Origin: Bacteroidota bacterium
Lineage (GTDB): Bacteria > Bacteroidota > Bacteroidia > SXHM01
Length of the DNA stretch: 64,000 nucleotides
Direction of reading: 5' to 3'
NCBI GenBank assembly: GCA_947478465.1
Contig: CANJWH010000003.1
Location: 1-64,000 of the forward strand
The notes under the pieces were generated by a model. The model had not been told where the DNA came from, searched no databases, and saw only the letters and a program-made list of their open reading frames with translations. The translations under genes were made by a program, and so were the position numbers. Position 1 is the first letter of the stretch; every line of letters begins with the position of its first letter. This document shows positions 34,701-42,402 of the stretch, piece by piece.

Positions 34701-36251
34701 GAGGATATTACAGGAATTCCTGCAGGTTCGTACACAGTAATTGTAACAGATTTTAATGGTTGTTCAGATCAGGTTAGTGCTTCCATAAGTGATATTGGAG
34801 CTCCGCTAGCTACCATTTTTGCCAGCGACCCAGATCTTCTTATCTGTGAAAATGATACAATTGACTTCCTTGGTGTAGGCACAGGAGGCGTATCACCGTA
34901 TACATTTAATTTCTTTTTAAATGGCCCACCCGCAATACCGGGAGCACCTGATACATACTCTGCATCAACACTTGCAGATAATGACGTTGTAGCGGTAACC
35001 GTAACAGACGCTAATGGGTGTACCGGAACATCACAATCCCTTACATTCTCTGTAACGCAAACCATTGTTCCTTCATTTGCCAGTGCATTTGCGGATGTTT
35101 GCGAAAACATTGACCAACTAATGTTGCCCGGTTTAGCAGGTGAAAGCCCAAGTGGTGGTGAATTTAGTACCGACTATAATGGAATAGAAATTACCAGTGA
35201 CTTATTCTTCCCTTATGGCATTGGTGATGGAACTCACCCGATTACCTATACAGTTGATAACGGAAACGGCTGCTTTACATCAGTAACACAAGATATCAAT
35301 GTTATAGCAAGCCCTGTTGTTGATTTGGGAGCAGATTTTGCAGTTTGCGACTCGGCAATTATCGTTGCTCCGGGTGGTTATGTGAATTATGATTGGTTCC
35401 CATCTGACTTGGTTTTATTAGATGACTCTACAGTTTTAATCTACAACTCTGCAAACGTTTCGGTTGATGTCACAGACGTTAATGGTTGTATAGGAACTGG
35501 AGAGATTGGAGCAGTTATAAATCACCCTCCAATTCTTGAAATTGTTACTTCACCAGCAAATGCACCTACTGAAATCTGTATGGGTGATACCGTTACACTT
35601 TGTGTGGTTGGAAATTGGGCTACTATTACATGGAGTACAGGTTCTTCTAATGTTTCCTGTATTGATGTTTATCAAAACAGTAATATTGGTGTGTCTGCAG
35701 AAGATCCAAACGGTTGTGCTGACGAAATCCTGCAAGGTCAGGGAGTTGTAGTTACCGTTCACAATCCAATGCCTGTTGTTACTGTTATTCAGGATGAATT
35801 CCAAAGCTCAGGTGGTTTTGTATCTTACCAGTGGTTCTTAAATGGTGACTCAATATTGACTAATGGTAACTTCCAGACTTACCATGCTACTGAAAGTGGT
35901 AATTACTATGTGCAGGTTACAGATCAATGGGGTTGTGTTGGTCAATCATCAGTTATTGAACACACTTGCGTTTGCGTTGGTATTGAAGAAAATGAGTTGA
36001 ACTACAACCTGAATATCTTCCCGAACCCAACCAATGGAGTATTCACAATGAATGTAGGTTTTGATTTACCTGTTAATATGCGTTTAGAGTTGACCAACAT
36101 ACTTGGTCAGCCTGTAATTAATGTTGAAGATGTGAAGAATACTCAAAATCTTCGCAGAGATTATAACCTGAACCATTTGGCACAAGGTGTATACATCTTT
36201 ACTATCAGAACGGGTGAGCAGACTATTGTTCGCAGAGTTGTGAAGAACTAA
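31722..36251 (+). CDS. large secreted protein with Ig-like and SprB-type repeats and T9SS sorting domain
   Basis: About 1509 residues from the ATG at 31722; the 24 residues before it in the track lack a signal peptide. The signal ends at ETQAQ. An N-terminal Cys-rich domain is followed by two tandem Ig-like units (GGSLG...TYYVRAEG) sharing a 23-base identical DNA repeat, then four SprB-like modules (CGASDGSIS, CGLNDGDAS, CGAQDGLVI, CGLSDGSIT) alternating with units starting SSDQDNIICQGD or similar. The end (NIFPNPTNG...GVYIFTIRTGEQTIVRRVVKN) is a type A sorting domain. It is probably a cell-surface or released adhesin, perhaps linked to gliding as SprB is, but that is inference. Confidence 0.88.
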   Translation: MKKIYYYLSVLIISLLTLNSFETQAQCAKSIFQAANLGAPPCGGAYAQTSLGSGEFVSLSVVAGAQYCISTCGSTWNTQLTGYNGGSAVFFNDNNGFDCNPSQQASIQWIATFTGTLDVMVNKSNCLGYQGGGTANSAILQYKQCSPTITSSSADLCTGQCVTLTADQAGGTWSVSPNNGSFNSPPQFCPTALGVYTISYTLAACTVTQIINVITPSIDPTSAISNPSSVCPGGTAAVSVIGGSLGTNAQWVWYAGGCGVGAPIGTGATLSGSPANTSTYYVRAEGGCLSTACASVTVPVNTLSTDPVSVTASNTTICQGTSTTLTVNGGSLGSASNWFWYNGACGGVLVGSGSSITVNPLSSTTYYVRAEGPCNTTNCVSIAVNVFSAPQVGFNYITTPSACGASDGSISVFGGGGTPPYNWTLNGAPSSTIMNNLSAGPYIIQAIDQNGCSDVVSVSMNDPGATPATVVSSDQDNIICQGDYVTFTASGSYLYTYYVNGVPVSTSNPWTTNTLNNGDIVHVQALDFNFCSFTTLGITMTVNPNPTITMSSNNPSQCGLNDGDASGLVSGGLPPYTYSWSHDVNETSSAAYNLVAGAYFLTVSDQNGCSDQAVAALSDPGAAPVSLTSSDQDSMICSGENVDFTATGSVDYTFYQSGPIVQGPGTNNIYSTTGLVDGDIVIATGTDANGCTATSNYFTTAVLPGPNVVLVSSDIDNTICIGQSITYTATGALFYQFFINGVSQGPPGSNDVYQSNTWTHGDVIYVEGTDANHCIVASAQITITVNPPPTVSITAQQDPTSCGAQDGLVIVTAAGGTSPYNYVWNQDVTHTTYADAPNITGVYAGPYHVEVTDASGCSADVTASLSDVGSSPVTLTSSDNDGVICEGETVTFTGTGATTYVFYIDGVVASTNNPFTTSTLQDGQGIAVVGLDTALCAATSSAIDYVVNPTPFIQMGVVTPPSACGLSDGSITTNTYGGTLPYNWTWNGGLPNAEDITGIPAGSYTVIVTDFNGCSDQVSASISDIGAPLATIFASDPDLLICENDTIDFLGVGTGGVSPYTFNFFLNGPPAIPGAPDTYSASTLADNDVVAVTVTDANGCTGTSQSLTFSVTQTIVPSFASAFADVCENIDQLMLPGLAGESPSGGEFSTDYNGIEITSDLFFPYGIGDGTHPITYTVDNGNGCFTSVTQDINVIASPVVDLGADFAVCDSAIIVAPGGYVNYDWFPSDLVLLDDSTVLIYNSANVSVDVTDVNGCIGTGEIGAVINHPPILEIVTSPANAPTEICMGDTVTLCVVGNWATITWSTGSSNVSCIDVYQNSNIGVSAEDPNGCADEILQGQGVVVTVHNPMPVVTVIQDEFQSSGGFVSYQWFLNGDSILTNGNFQTYHATESGNYYVQVTDQWGCVGQSSVIEHTCVCVGIEENELNYNLNIFPNPTNGVFTMNVGFDLPVNMRLELTNILGQPVINVEDVKNTQNLRRDYNLNHLAQGVYIFTIRTGEQTIVRRVVKN
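32556..32836 (+). repeat. two 23-base direct repeats in the giant T9SS gene
   Basis: The same 23 bases, beginning ACATATTACGTTCGAGC, occur at 32556-32578 and 32814-32836, exactly 258 bases (86 codons) apart. They encode TYYVRAEG in two tandem Ig-like domains and point to recent duplication or gene conversion. Confidence 0.85.
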
Positions 36252-36275
36252 GTTTATTAAATTGAATTAAACAAG

Positions 36276-36309
36276 AGAGGCTTGTTTTGCAAAGGCAAAA
36301 CAAGCCTCT
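36276..36309 (+). terminator. terminator of the giant T9SS gene
   Basis: A perfect 15-bp stem (AGAGGCTTGTTTTGC and complement) with an AAAG loop. It ends 7 bases before the ATG of the next gene at 36317. Confidence 0.85.
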
Positions 36310-36316
36310 TTGATTT

Positions 36317-38068
36317 ATGAGAGTGGTGAATAAATTTTTTTCAGGTCTTATTGTTGCAATGTTTGCGCTGATTACTGGGTGTGCAAATATCGTTACACCT
36401 TCCGGTGGTGATAAAGACATAGCGCCACCTAAAATTCTGCAACTTGTTCCCGAAAATCAAAGCTTGAATTTTAGCTCTAAATCATTTGTTATTTCGTTTA
36501 ATGAGTTTGTTCAATTAAACGATATAAGTTCTCAGTTGATTGTTTCGCCTCCGTTGAAATCGTTGCCGGAATTTATAGTCAAAGGCAAAAATGTGATTGT
36601 AAAATTCAATGAAGCGTTGTTGCCTAACACAACCTATACCATGAATTTCGGGAGCGCTATTCGCGATATCAACGAAAATAATCCGCTTGAAGGATTTACG
36701 TATGTTTTTTCTACAGGTAGTTTTATTGATTCTCTTTCATTGAAAGGCTCGGTGAGAAATGCCTTAACACTTGAGAATGAGAAAGAGGTATTGGTTTTAT
36801 TGTATGAAGAAAATACCGATTCTATTCCTTTCCTCAAGCTACCTTATTACTATGCAAAAACAGACGGTTCAGGAATTTTCGCCTTGGATAATCTGAAGTC
36901 AGGGAAATTTAAAGTAGTGGCACTCAAGGATGAGAATTCAAGTTTTCTATACGATGATTTCGATAAAGAAAGAATAGGTTTTGTTGATACTTTGGTTTCA
37001 CCTTATTTTATTGAAAAAGCAAAACCTGAAAAAGCAGACAGTCTGAAATCGGATTCTATTCCTGTTGCTAAAGCAGATACGATCTCTAAAGAAATGGGAA
37101 TGAAAAAATCAGGCGAAAAAACTTTATCGCTTTATATTTTCAAAGAAGAAAAGAGTAAGCAGTATTTCAAAAAGGCATACTGTGAGTATTACGGCAAATT
37201 GGTTTTTATTTTCAATAAAAAACCGGAAGAGCTGGTACTAAACACACTTAATACTTCTTTTAAAAAAGAATGGAATATTCAGGAGCAAAGCGTAACAGGT
37301 GATACTGTTATTGTTTGGTTAAGTGATGTGGAAATGGATAGCCTTAAGCTCGAAATATCTGACAAAGGAACTGTTCTTGACACCGTTGAGCTTGCTCTGA
37401 AAAAACGCAATGATAAAATTGAGACACAAGGTGGTTCATCAAAAGGCGCAAAAAAGACAGCACCCTTCAAGTTGCTAATAGAACAAAGCAAAGCCGCTTT
37501 AATCCATAATGCCGCCAAAGATTTTTACATCACCTTCAATCATCCTGTAAAAGATTATGTGATTGAAAATTTAATGCTGAAAGAAGATAGTCTTCCAGTA
37601 AAATTTGTTCTTGATTCAAAAGACCCGGCATTAAGAAAATACCTAATTCGTTATAAATGGAAAGAGGAGAAAAAGTATGAACTCTTTTTGCCGCCCTCAA
37701 CAGTTACCGATATTTTTGACTTAAAAAACGACAGTATAAAAATCAATTTTACTACACAGGCAAAAACCTATTTTGGCAATGTTCAGTTCATCCTGAAAGC
37801 TAAACCTGAAAATTATATCCTGCAATTAACGGATGACAAGAATAACATCGTTTTTGAAAAGCCTGCAACAGGCAACGACAAATTTTCTGTTGAAGGATTA
37901 GACCCCAAAAGCTACAACTTGCGCTTAGTGGTTGATGAAAATAACAACGGCAAATGGGACACCGGAAACTATTTGCAGAAACGTCAAGCCGAAAAAATTA
38001 TCCTCTACCCCAAAAAAGTAACTGTCCGCAGCAATTGGGATGTTGAAGTGGAATGGGAGGTAAAATAA
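36317..38068 (+). CDS. lipoprotein with N-terminal bacterial Ig-like (SbsA/Big_5) domain
   Basis: 583 residues. The signal ends in a lipobox ALITGC|AN. The domain at about 35-140 (APPKILQLVPENQSLNFSSKSFVISFNEFVQLNDI...LLPNTTYTMNFGSAIRD) is the Big_5/SbsA Ig-like domain. The rest includes a second beta-sandwich-like region (SLKGSVRNALTLENEKEVLVLLYEE), a Lys/Ser linker and a C-terminal segment RLVVDENNNGKWDTGNY, which resembles a calcium-binding-like turn. It is a conserved Bacteroidota envelope protein, localised by lipid to the outer membrane; its function is unknown. The start follows the preceding terminator by 7 bases. Confidence 0.82.
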   Translation: MRVVNKFFSGLIVAMFALITGCANIVTPSGGDKDIAPPKILQLVPENQSLNFSSKSFVISFNEFVQLNDISSQLIVSPPLKSLPEFIVKGKNVIVKFNEALLPNTTYTMNFGSAIRDINENNPLEGFTYVFSTGSFIDSLSLKGSVRNALTLENEKEVLVLLYEENTDSIPFLKLPYYYAKTDGSGIFALDNLKSGKFKVVALKDENSSFLYDDFDKERIGFVDTLVSPYFIEKAKPEKADSLKSDSIPVAKADTISKEMGMKKSGEKTLSLYIFKEEKSKQYFKKAYCEYYGKLVFIFNKKPEELVLNTLNTSFKKEWNIQEQSVTGDTVIVWLSDVEMDSLKLEISDKGTVLDTVELALKKRNDKIETQGGSSKGAKKTAPFKLLIEQSKAALIHNAAKDFYITFNHPVKDYVIENLMLKEDSLPVKFVLDSKDPALRKYLIRYKWKEEKKYELFLPPSTVTDIFDLKNDSIKINFTTQAKTYFGNVQFILKAKPENYILQLTDDKNNIVFEKPATGNDKFSVEGLDPKSYNLRLVVDENNNGKWDTGNYLQKRQAEKIILYPKKVTVRSNWDVEVEWEVK

Positions 38069-38073
38069 AAACC

Positions 38074-38081
38074 TATCTTTG
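38074..38081 (+). promoter_or_regulatory. -7 box TATCTTTG of the PorT-like gene
   Basis: An exact TAnnTTTG match 14 bases before the ATG at 38096, giving a leader of only about 8-15 bases depending on which ATG is used. Confidence 0.55.
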
Positions 38082-38095
38082 CTCGCTCAAAAAAA

Positions 38096-38788
38096 ATGAA
38101 TATGAAGAAACTATTTATACTTACCGCCTCTTTTATTTTTGCATTATCAGCCATTGCATCTCCTCCTGACAGCACTGTTACAAAGAAAAAACCTGCTGCA
38201 GCCAAAGACCGCATTTTAATAGGTGCAGGTTTTGCAAACTGGTTGAATGCACCTGCAGGTGTAAATGTAAAATTTGCAGGTAGCCGCAGTTTTGATGCAG
38301 CCGTTATGTACGACCAGCCGCTAGGCACCAGCCCCATCAGCCTTGCTCTTGGTCTTGGTTTCTCGGCACAAAATATTTCTTCTAACGCACAGTTTAAAGA
38401 CACTTTAGGTGTTACATCACTCGCTCCTTATGCTGATTCAGTTTACAGCGATATCAAACGTAACAAAATCTCTATGAGCTACCTTACTGTTCCTTTTGAA
38501 TTACGGTTCCGCTCAAAACCTGATAAAGCATATCGCAGATGGAATGTAGCAGCTGGTTTTAAGTTTGGCCTTTTGGTGCAAAGCCACAGTAAATATCAGG
38601 ATAGCAATGTTAAAACAAAATCATACCCTGTTGATAACCTCAATCTATTAAACTACGGTCCAACCTTTCGTTTTGGTTACGGACAGGTTTCACTTTATGG
38701 CTACTACGCCCTTTCAAATGTATTTGAAAACGGCAAAGGTCCCTGGGTTACACCTTTCAACTTTGGATTGGTGTTAGCACCGTTCTAA
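38096..38788 (+). CDS. PorT-like outer-membrane beta-barrel protein
   Basis: 230 residues; a second ATG two codons in (38102) is an equally good start. A signal ending near SAIAS precedes a barrel with amphipathic strands (ILIGAGFANWLNAPAGVNVKF, FDAAVMYDQPL, SLALGLGFSAQNI) and the C-terminal PWVTPFNFGLVLAPF. The internal SYLTVPFELRFRSKP is the hallmark phrase of the PorT family barrels (YLEIPLxLRF). PorT itself is a T9SS component, but many paralogues exist, so a machinery role is unproven. Confidence 0.78.
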   Translation: MNMKKLFILTASFIFALSAIASPPDSTVTKKKPAAAKDRILIGAGFANWLNAPAGVNVKFAGSRSFDAAVMYDQPLGTSPISLALGLGFSAQNISSNAQFKDTLGVTSLAPYADSVYSDIKRNKISMSYLTVPFELRFRSKPDKAYRRWNVAAGFKFGLLVQSHSKYQDSNVKTKSYPVDNLNLLNYGPTFRFGYGQVSLYGYYALSNVFENGKGPWVTPFNFGLVLAPF

Positions 38789-38885
38789 GTAAGTTGGATT
38801 TTTAAAAATAAATGAAGCTATAAGGTAACTCTGTTATCTCTGGCACACCTATTGCCTAAATCTCTGCGCTGAAAAGAAAAAATTC

Positions 38886-38893
38886 TACCTTTG
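38886..38893 (+). promoter_or_regulatory. -7 box TACCTTTG of the ompH-dnaG unit
   Basis: An exact TAnnTTTG match 39 bases before the ATG at 38933. The TTG used by the ORF track at 38891 lies within this box, which argues for the downstream ATG. Confidence 0.55.
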
Positions 38894-38932
38894 ACATCCC
38901 TAAAAAAAATAAACCAACATAAAAGAACGAAC

Positions 38933-39505
38933 ATGAGAATGAAATTTTTGATTGCAACACTAGCAGCAGCAGTATTTACAGTGCAGGGTGCATTGGCCCA
39001 GATTAAAATCGGCTACACTAATATTGAAATGATTTTGGCCTATATGCCAGAAACCCAGCAGATGAATAAGGATCTTCAAATCTATGCCGGAAAATTAGAC
39101 AAAGCCATGCAGGTTGAAGAAAACTACTTCCAGTTGAAAATGGATGAATACACCGCCCTTTCAAAACAAAACAAACTAACTCCTGCCGAAGACGAAAACC
39201 GCCAGAGAGAACTGATGAAGTTAGACAGCACCCTGCGTCAAAAACAAGCCGTTCAGGAGCAGCAGGTAATGGCTATGCAACAGGAATTAATTGCACCAAC
39301 ATTAGATAAATTGCAAAAAGCAATTGACGAAATAAGCAAAGCAGAAGGCTATACCTACGTGCTTAACCAAAGCACATCAACCGGTGTTTCTACTATTCTT
39401 TTCGGTCCTGAAAGCGATAACCTTACCGAAAAAATATTAACTAAATTAGGCGTTCCAATTCCTAAAGAAATGCAGGACGCAAAAGCAACACCACCCGGAC
39501 AATAA
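38933..39505 (+). CDS. OmpH/Skp family periplasmic chaperone
   Basis: About 190 residues from the ATG at 38933 (38939 is also possible). A signal peptide ends at GALAQ. The mature start IKIGYTNIEMILAYMPETQQM is the Skp/OmpH strand-helix, and the middle (about 50-140) is a long charged helix pair (QLKMDEYTALSKQNKL...QKQAVQEQQVMAMQQELI), the tentacle of the jellyfish-like trimer. The closing segment YTYVLNQSTSTGVSTILFGPESDNLTEKIL matches family members. Skp escorts outer-membrane proteins through the periplasm, fitting the many barrel proteins here. dnaG follows after 9 bases. Confidence 0.9.
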   Translation: MRMKFLIATLAAAVFTVQGALAQIKIGYTNIEMILAYMPETQQMNKDLQIYAGKLDKAMQVEENYFQLKMDEYTALSKQNKLTPAEDENRQRELMKLDSTLRQKQAVQEQQVMAMQQELIAPTLDKLQKAIDEISKAEGYTYVLNQSTSTGVSTILFGPESDNLTEKILTKLGVPIPKEMQDAKATPPGQ

Positions 39506-39514
39506 CAACCCGTT

Positions 39515-41479
39515 TTGATTGACAGGCAAACGATAGACAAAATCTTTGAAGCCGCCCGCATTGAAGAGGTGGTAGGAGATTTTGTAAGCCTGAAAAAACG
39601 CGGAGCCAATTTGCTTGGCCTCTGTCCTTTTCACAACGAAAAAACACCTTCGTTCAATGTATCACCTGCCCGCGGCATCTATAAATGCTTTGGCTGCGGC
39701 AAGGGCGGCAACCCCGTAAATTTTATCATGGAACACGAGCACCTCACTTATCCTGAGGCGCTGCGTTTTCTTGCGCGTAAATACAGCATTGAAATAGAGG
39801 AGAAAGAAGAAAGCCCCGAAGAAATTCAGGCGCATAATGAGAAAGAAAGTCTGATGCTTGTCTCAGGTTTTGCCCAGCAATTTTTTACCGAAACGTTACT
39901 GGAAACCGAAGACGGCAAAGCCATAGGTATGCCGTACTTTATTGAGCGCGGTTTTACTGCCGATATTGTTGCAAAATTTCAGATGGGCTACAGCCCCGAA
40001 AAACGTACAGCCCTGGCCGAAGCCGCCACAGCAAAGGGCTACAAAGCCGAATACCTGGAAGCAACGGGCCTTTGCATCAAGCGCGATGATGGTGGTTTAT
40101 TAGACCGTTTTGCAGGCCGTGTAATGTTTCCCATTCACAATGTTTCGGGTCGCGTAATTGCATTTGGCGGCCGCACCCTGCGCACCGACAAAAAAATTGC
40201 CAAGTACATCAACTCACCCGAAAGCCCGATATACCACAAGAGCAATGTGCTGTACGGAATTTATTTTGCAAAAAATAAAATCGTAAGCAACGACAATTGT
40301 TTGTTGGTGGAAGGTTATACCGATGTTGTTTCCATGCATCAGGCGGGTATTGAAAACGTGGTGGCCTCATCGGGAACATCACTTACCGTTGAGCAAATCA
40401 GATTAATCAAGCGCTACACAAAAAATATAACAATCCTCTACGATGGCGATGCCGCGGGTATTAAAGCATCGTTCCGCGGAATTGATTTGGTGCTGGAAGA
40501 AGGCATGAATGTGAAGGTAGTGCTCTTCCCCGAAGGCGATGACCCCGATTCATTTTCCAAAAAAGTGGGTGGCGAAGAACTGCAGGAATTCATCAGAAAA
40601 GAATCAAAAGATTTCATCGGCTTCAAAACAGGTCTGTTATTAAAAGACACCCAAAACGACCCCATAGCCAAAGCCGGTTTAATTCGAGAAATCATGGAAA
40701 CCATCTCCCTGATTCCCGATGCCATTTCGCGCAACATTTATACTACTGAGTGCAGCCGCATTATGAATGTGGATGAGCAATTGCTCATCAGCGAGCTGAA
40801 CAAAACACGCAGAAAAAACTTCACCAAAAACTTAAAGGAAGAAGAAGCACAACAAATTCCTGAAAGCGAAGAACCGTATGACCATCCGCAACCTGTTTCC
40901 GAAAAAATGGAACCTGATTACGAAGAGCAGGAGCGTGATATTATTCGTCAACTCATAACCTTTGGCGACAAAGCTGTGATGCCTGCAAAAACAATAAATG
41001 AAGCCGGTGAAGAAGTGGATATACTCATCACCGTTGCCGAATTTATCTACCACGATTTAACTGCCGATAACATGTATTTCGATAACCTGCTTTACCAGCT
41101 CATTTTCAATGAAGCCGGCAAAGCAATTGAGAAAAACATCATTCCCGATGATAAATTTTATGTGCAAAACCCTGACCAGAGAATAAGCGGATTTGCCGCA
41201 GGAATAATCTCAAGCCCTTATTTACTAAGTCCTAAATGGCTTGATAAACATAAGATACATACCAATCTTGAAGAAGGAGTAATTTCAAAGTCGGTAAAGC
41301 ACTCCATCTATTCTCTTAAGGTAAAACGCCTGATGAAAAAGATCAGCGAAACCGAAGAACAGTTTGCCACAGCCAAAACCGAAGAAGAAACAATGGAGAT
41401 TTTGGAACAGCACAAATTGCTGTTAGACATCAAACGAAAAATTGCTACACAAGAACTGGGTAGGGTAGTGCTGAAGTAG
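39515..41479 (+). CDS. dnaG: DNA primase
   Basis: 654 residues, TTG start. The N-terminal CHC2 zinc finger has C37, H40, C58 and C61 (CPFHNEKTPSF, KCFGCGKGG). The catalytic core follows with RFAGRVMFPIHNVSGRVIAFGGR and the TOPRIM domain (about 255-340: LLVEGYTDVVSMHQAG and the metal-binding ILYDGDAAGIKA). The C-terminal helicase-binding domain is acidic and poorly conserved, as is usual. It makes RNA primers for replication. Cotranscription with the ompH gene is likely from the 9-base gap. The stop lies 2 bases from the convergent sdhB stop with no hairpin between. Confidence 0.96.
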   Translation: MIDRQTIDKIFEAARIEEVVGDFVSLKKRGANLLGLCPFHNEKTPSFNVSPARGIYKCFGCGKGGNPVNFIMEHEHLTYPEALRFLARKYSIEIEEKEESPEEIQAHNEKESLMLVSGFAQQFFTETLLETEDGKAIGMPYFIERGFTADIVAKFQMGYSPEKRTALAEAATAKGYKAEYLEATGLCIKRDDGGLLDRFAGRVMFPIHNVSGRVIAFGGRTLRTDKKIAKYINSPESPIYHKSNVLYGIYFAKNKIVSNDNCLLVEGYTDVVSMHQAGIENVVASSGTSLTVEQIRLIKRYTKNITILYDGDAAGIKASFRGIDLVLEEGMNVKVVLFPEGDDPDSFSKKVGGEELQEFIRKESKDFIGFKTGLLLKDTQNDPIAKAGLIREIMETISLIPDAISRNIYTTECSRIMNVDEQLLISELNKTRRKNFTKNLKEEEAQQIPESEEPYDHPQPVSEKMEPDYEEQERDIIRQLITFGDKAVMPAKTINEAGEEVDILITVAEFIYHDLTADNMYFDNLLYQLIFNEAGKAIEKNIIPDDKFYVQNPDQRISGFAAGIISSPYLLSPKWLDKHKIHTNLEEGVISKSVKHSIYSLKVKRLMKKISETEEQFATAKTEEETMEILEQHKLLLDIKRKIATQELGRVVLK

Positions 41480-41481
41480 TT

Positions 41482-42255
41482 CTAAAACCCGCCTGTAATT
41501 TCTTTCTTCTCTTCGCCCGTAAGCGCAGCCGAAAGATATTCGCGATTCATACGCGCAATATTTTCCAGTGAAATTCCTTTAGGGCATTCAACTTCGCAGG
41601 CACCTGTATTGGTGCAGTTTCCAAAACCTTCCACATCCATTTGTTCCACCATGTTCAGTACACGCTCCTGTGCTTCAATTTTACCTTGCGGTAACAAAGC
41701 CAGTTGCGAAACCTTAGCTGAAACAAACAACATAGCCGAAGAGTTTTTGCACGTTGCCACGCAGGCACCGCAGCCTATACAGGTTGCAGCATCAAACGCT
41801 TTGTCGGCATCAACCTTACTAACAGGAAGGCAGTTTGCATCCTGTGCTCCGCCTGTATTTACAGATACAAAACCACCAACATTCATAATACGGTCAAACG
41901 CACCGCGGTCAACAACAAGGTCTTTCACCACCGGAAAAGCCTTAGCTCTCCATGGCTCAATATAAATGGTTTCACCATCTTTAAATGAGCGCATGTGTAA
42001 TTGACAAGTGGTTACCAGTCTTTCAGGGCCGTGCGCCTGTCCGTTAATATAAAGACTGCACATTCCGCAAATGCCTTCGCGGCAATCGTGGTCAAATGAT
42101 ACAGGCTCTTCCCCTTTTACAACTAACTGGTCGTTCAATACGTCCAGCATTTCAAGAAACGACATATCTTCTGAAATGTCCGTTACAGGGTAATCAACCA
42201 TTTTGCCAGGTGAGTTTGGACCTTTCTGGCGCCAGATTTTGAGTAGTAGATTCAT
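41482..42255 (-). CDS. sdhB: succinate dehydrogenase/fumarate reductase iron-sulfur subunit
   Basis: 257 residues. The [2Fe-2S] site is in [15 protein letters not shown] with a final Cys in TTCQLH; the [4Fe-4S] and [3Fe-4S] sites are in [13 protein letters not shown] and [15 protein letters not shown]. It passes electrons from the flavoprotein subunit to menaquinone through the cytochrome b subunit. The sequence belongs to the Bacteroides/epsilon-type b558 complexes. It is the third gene of sdhC-sdhA-sdhB, but unlike the rest of the operon it is separated from sdhA by a 147-base gap containing a decayed gene. Confidence 0.96.
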   Translation of the reverse strand: MNLLLKIWRQKGPNSPGKMVDYPVTDISEDMSFLEMLDVLNDQLVVKGEEPVSFDHDCREGICGMCSLYINGQAHGPERLVTTCQLHMRSFKDGETIYIEPWRAKAFPVVKDLVVDRGAFDRIMNVGGFVSVNTGGAQDANCLPVSKVDADKAFDAATCIGCGACVATCKNSSAMLFVSAKVSQLALLPQGKIEAQERVLNMVEQMDVEGFGNCTNTGACEVECPKGISLENIARMNREYLSAALTGEEKKEITGGF

Positions 42256-42266
42256 AGTTTAATATA

Positions 42267-42293
42267 AGCCACAAGCCACTTAGCCACAAGCCA
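42267..42293. repeat. 12-base direct repeat beside the decayed element
   Basis: AGCCACAAGCCA occurs twice, separated by CTT, in the gap between sdhA and sdhB. Such GGCTTGTGGC-type repeats flank the decayed element at 42299-42379 on its downstream side. Confidence 0.75.
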
Positions 42294-42298
42294 AATAG

Positions 42299-42379
42299 TT
42301 ATGGAGTTGTTTCTATTTCTTTTGGTTTTTCAATTGTATTAATAAGCGACTTCAACATTTTGCTGATTTCTTCATTTGG
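42299..42379 (-). pseudogene. remnant of a four-helix-bundle (S23/IVP-like) protein gene
   Basis: A 26-codon open stretch in the gap between sdhA and sdhB reads PNEEISKMLKSLINTIEKP... and then stops. The EISKMLKSLINTI segment looks like the last helix of 'four helix bundle protein' genes (the 23S rRNA intervening-sequence protein family), which insert between genes and in rRNA in many Bacteroidota. The upstream part is missing: an in-frame stop lies directly before it and the usual start region is not there. The call rests on a short motif and on the repeats flanking it, so it is tentative. Confidence 0.4.
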
Positions 42380-42402
42380 CTAACTCCTAATTGGCTATTT
42401 GC

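Noticed and set aside
34769-35110. Minus ORF inside the T9SS gene
   Set aside because: Shadow ORF; no domain or promoter.
38096-38788. PorT proper, as a T9SS machinery component
   Set aside because: Family resemblance is clear, but PorT-like barrels are numerous and no other T9SS machinery gene is nearby, so only PorT-like is claimed.
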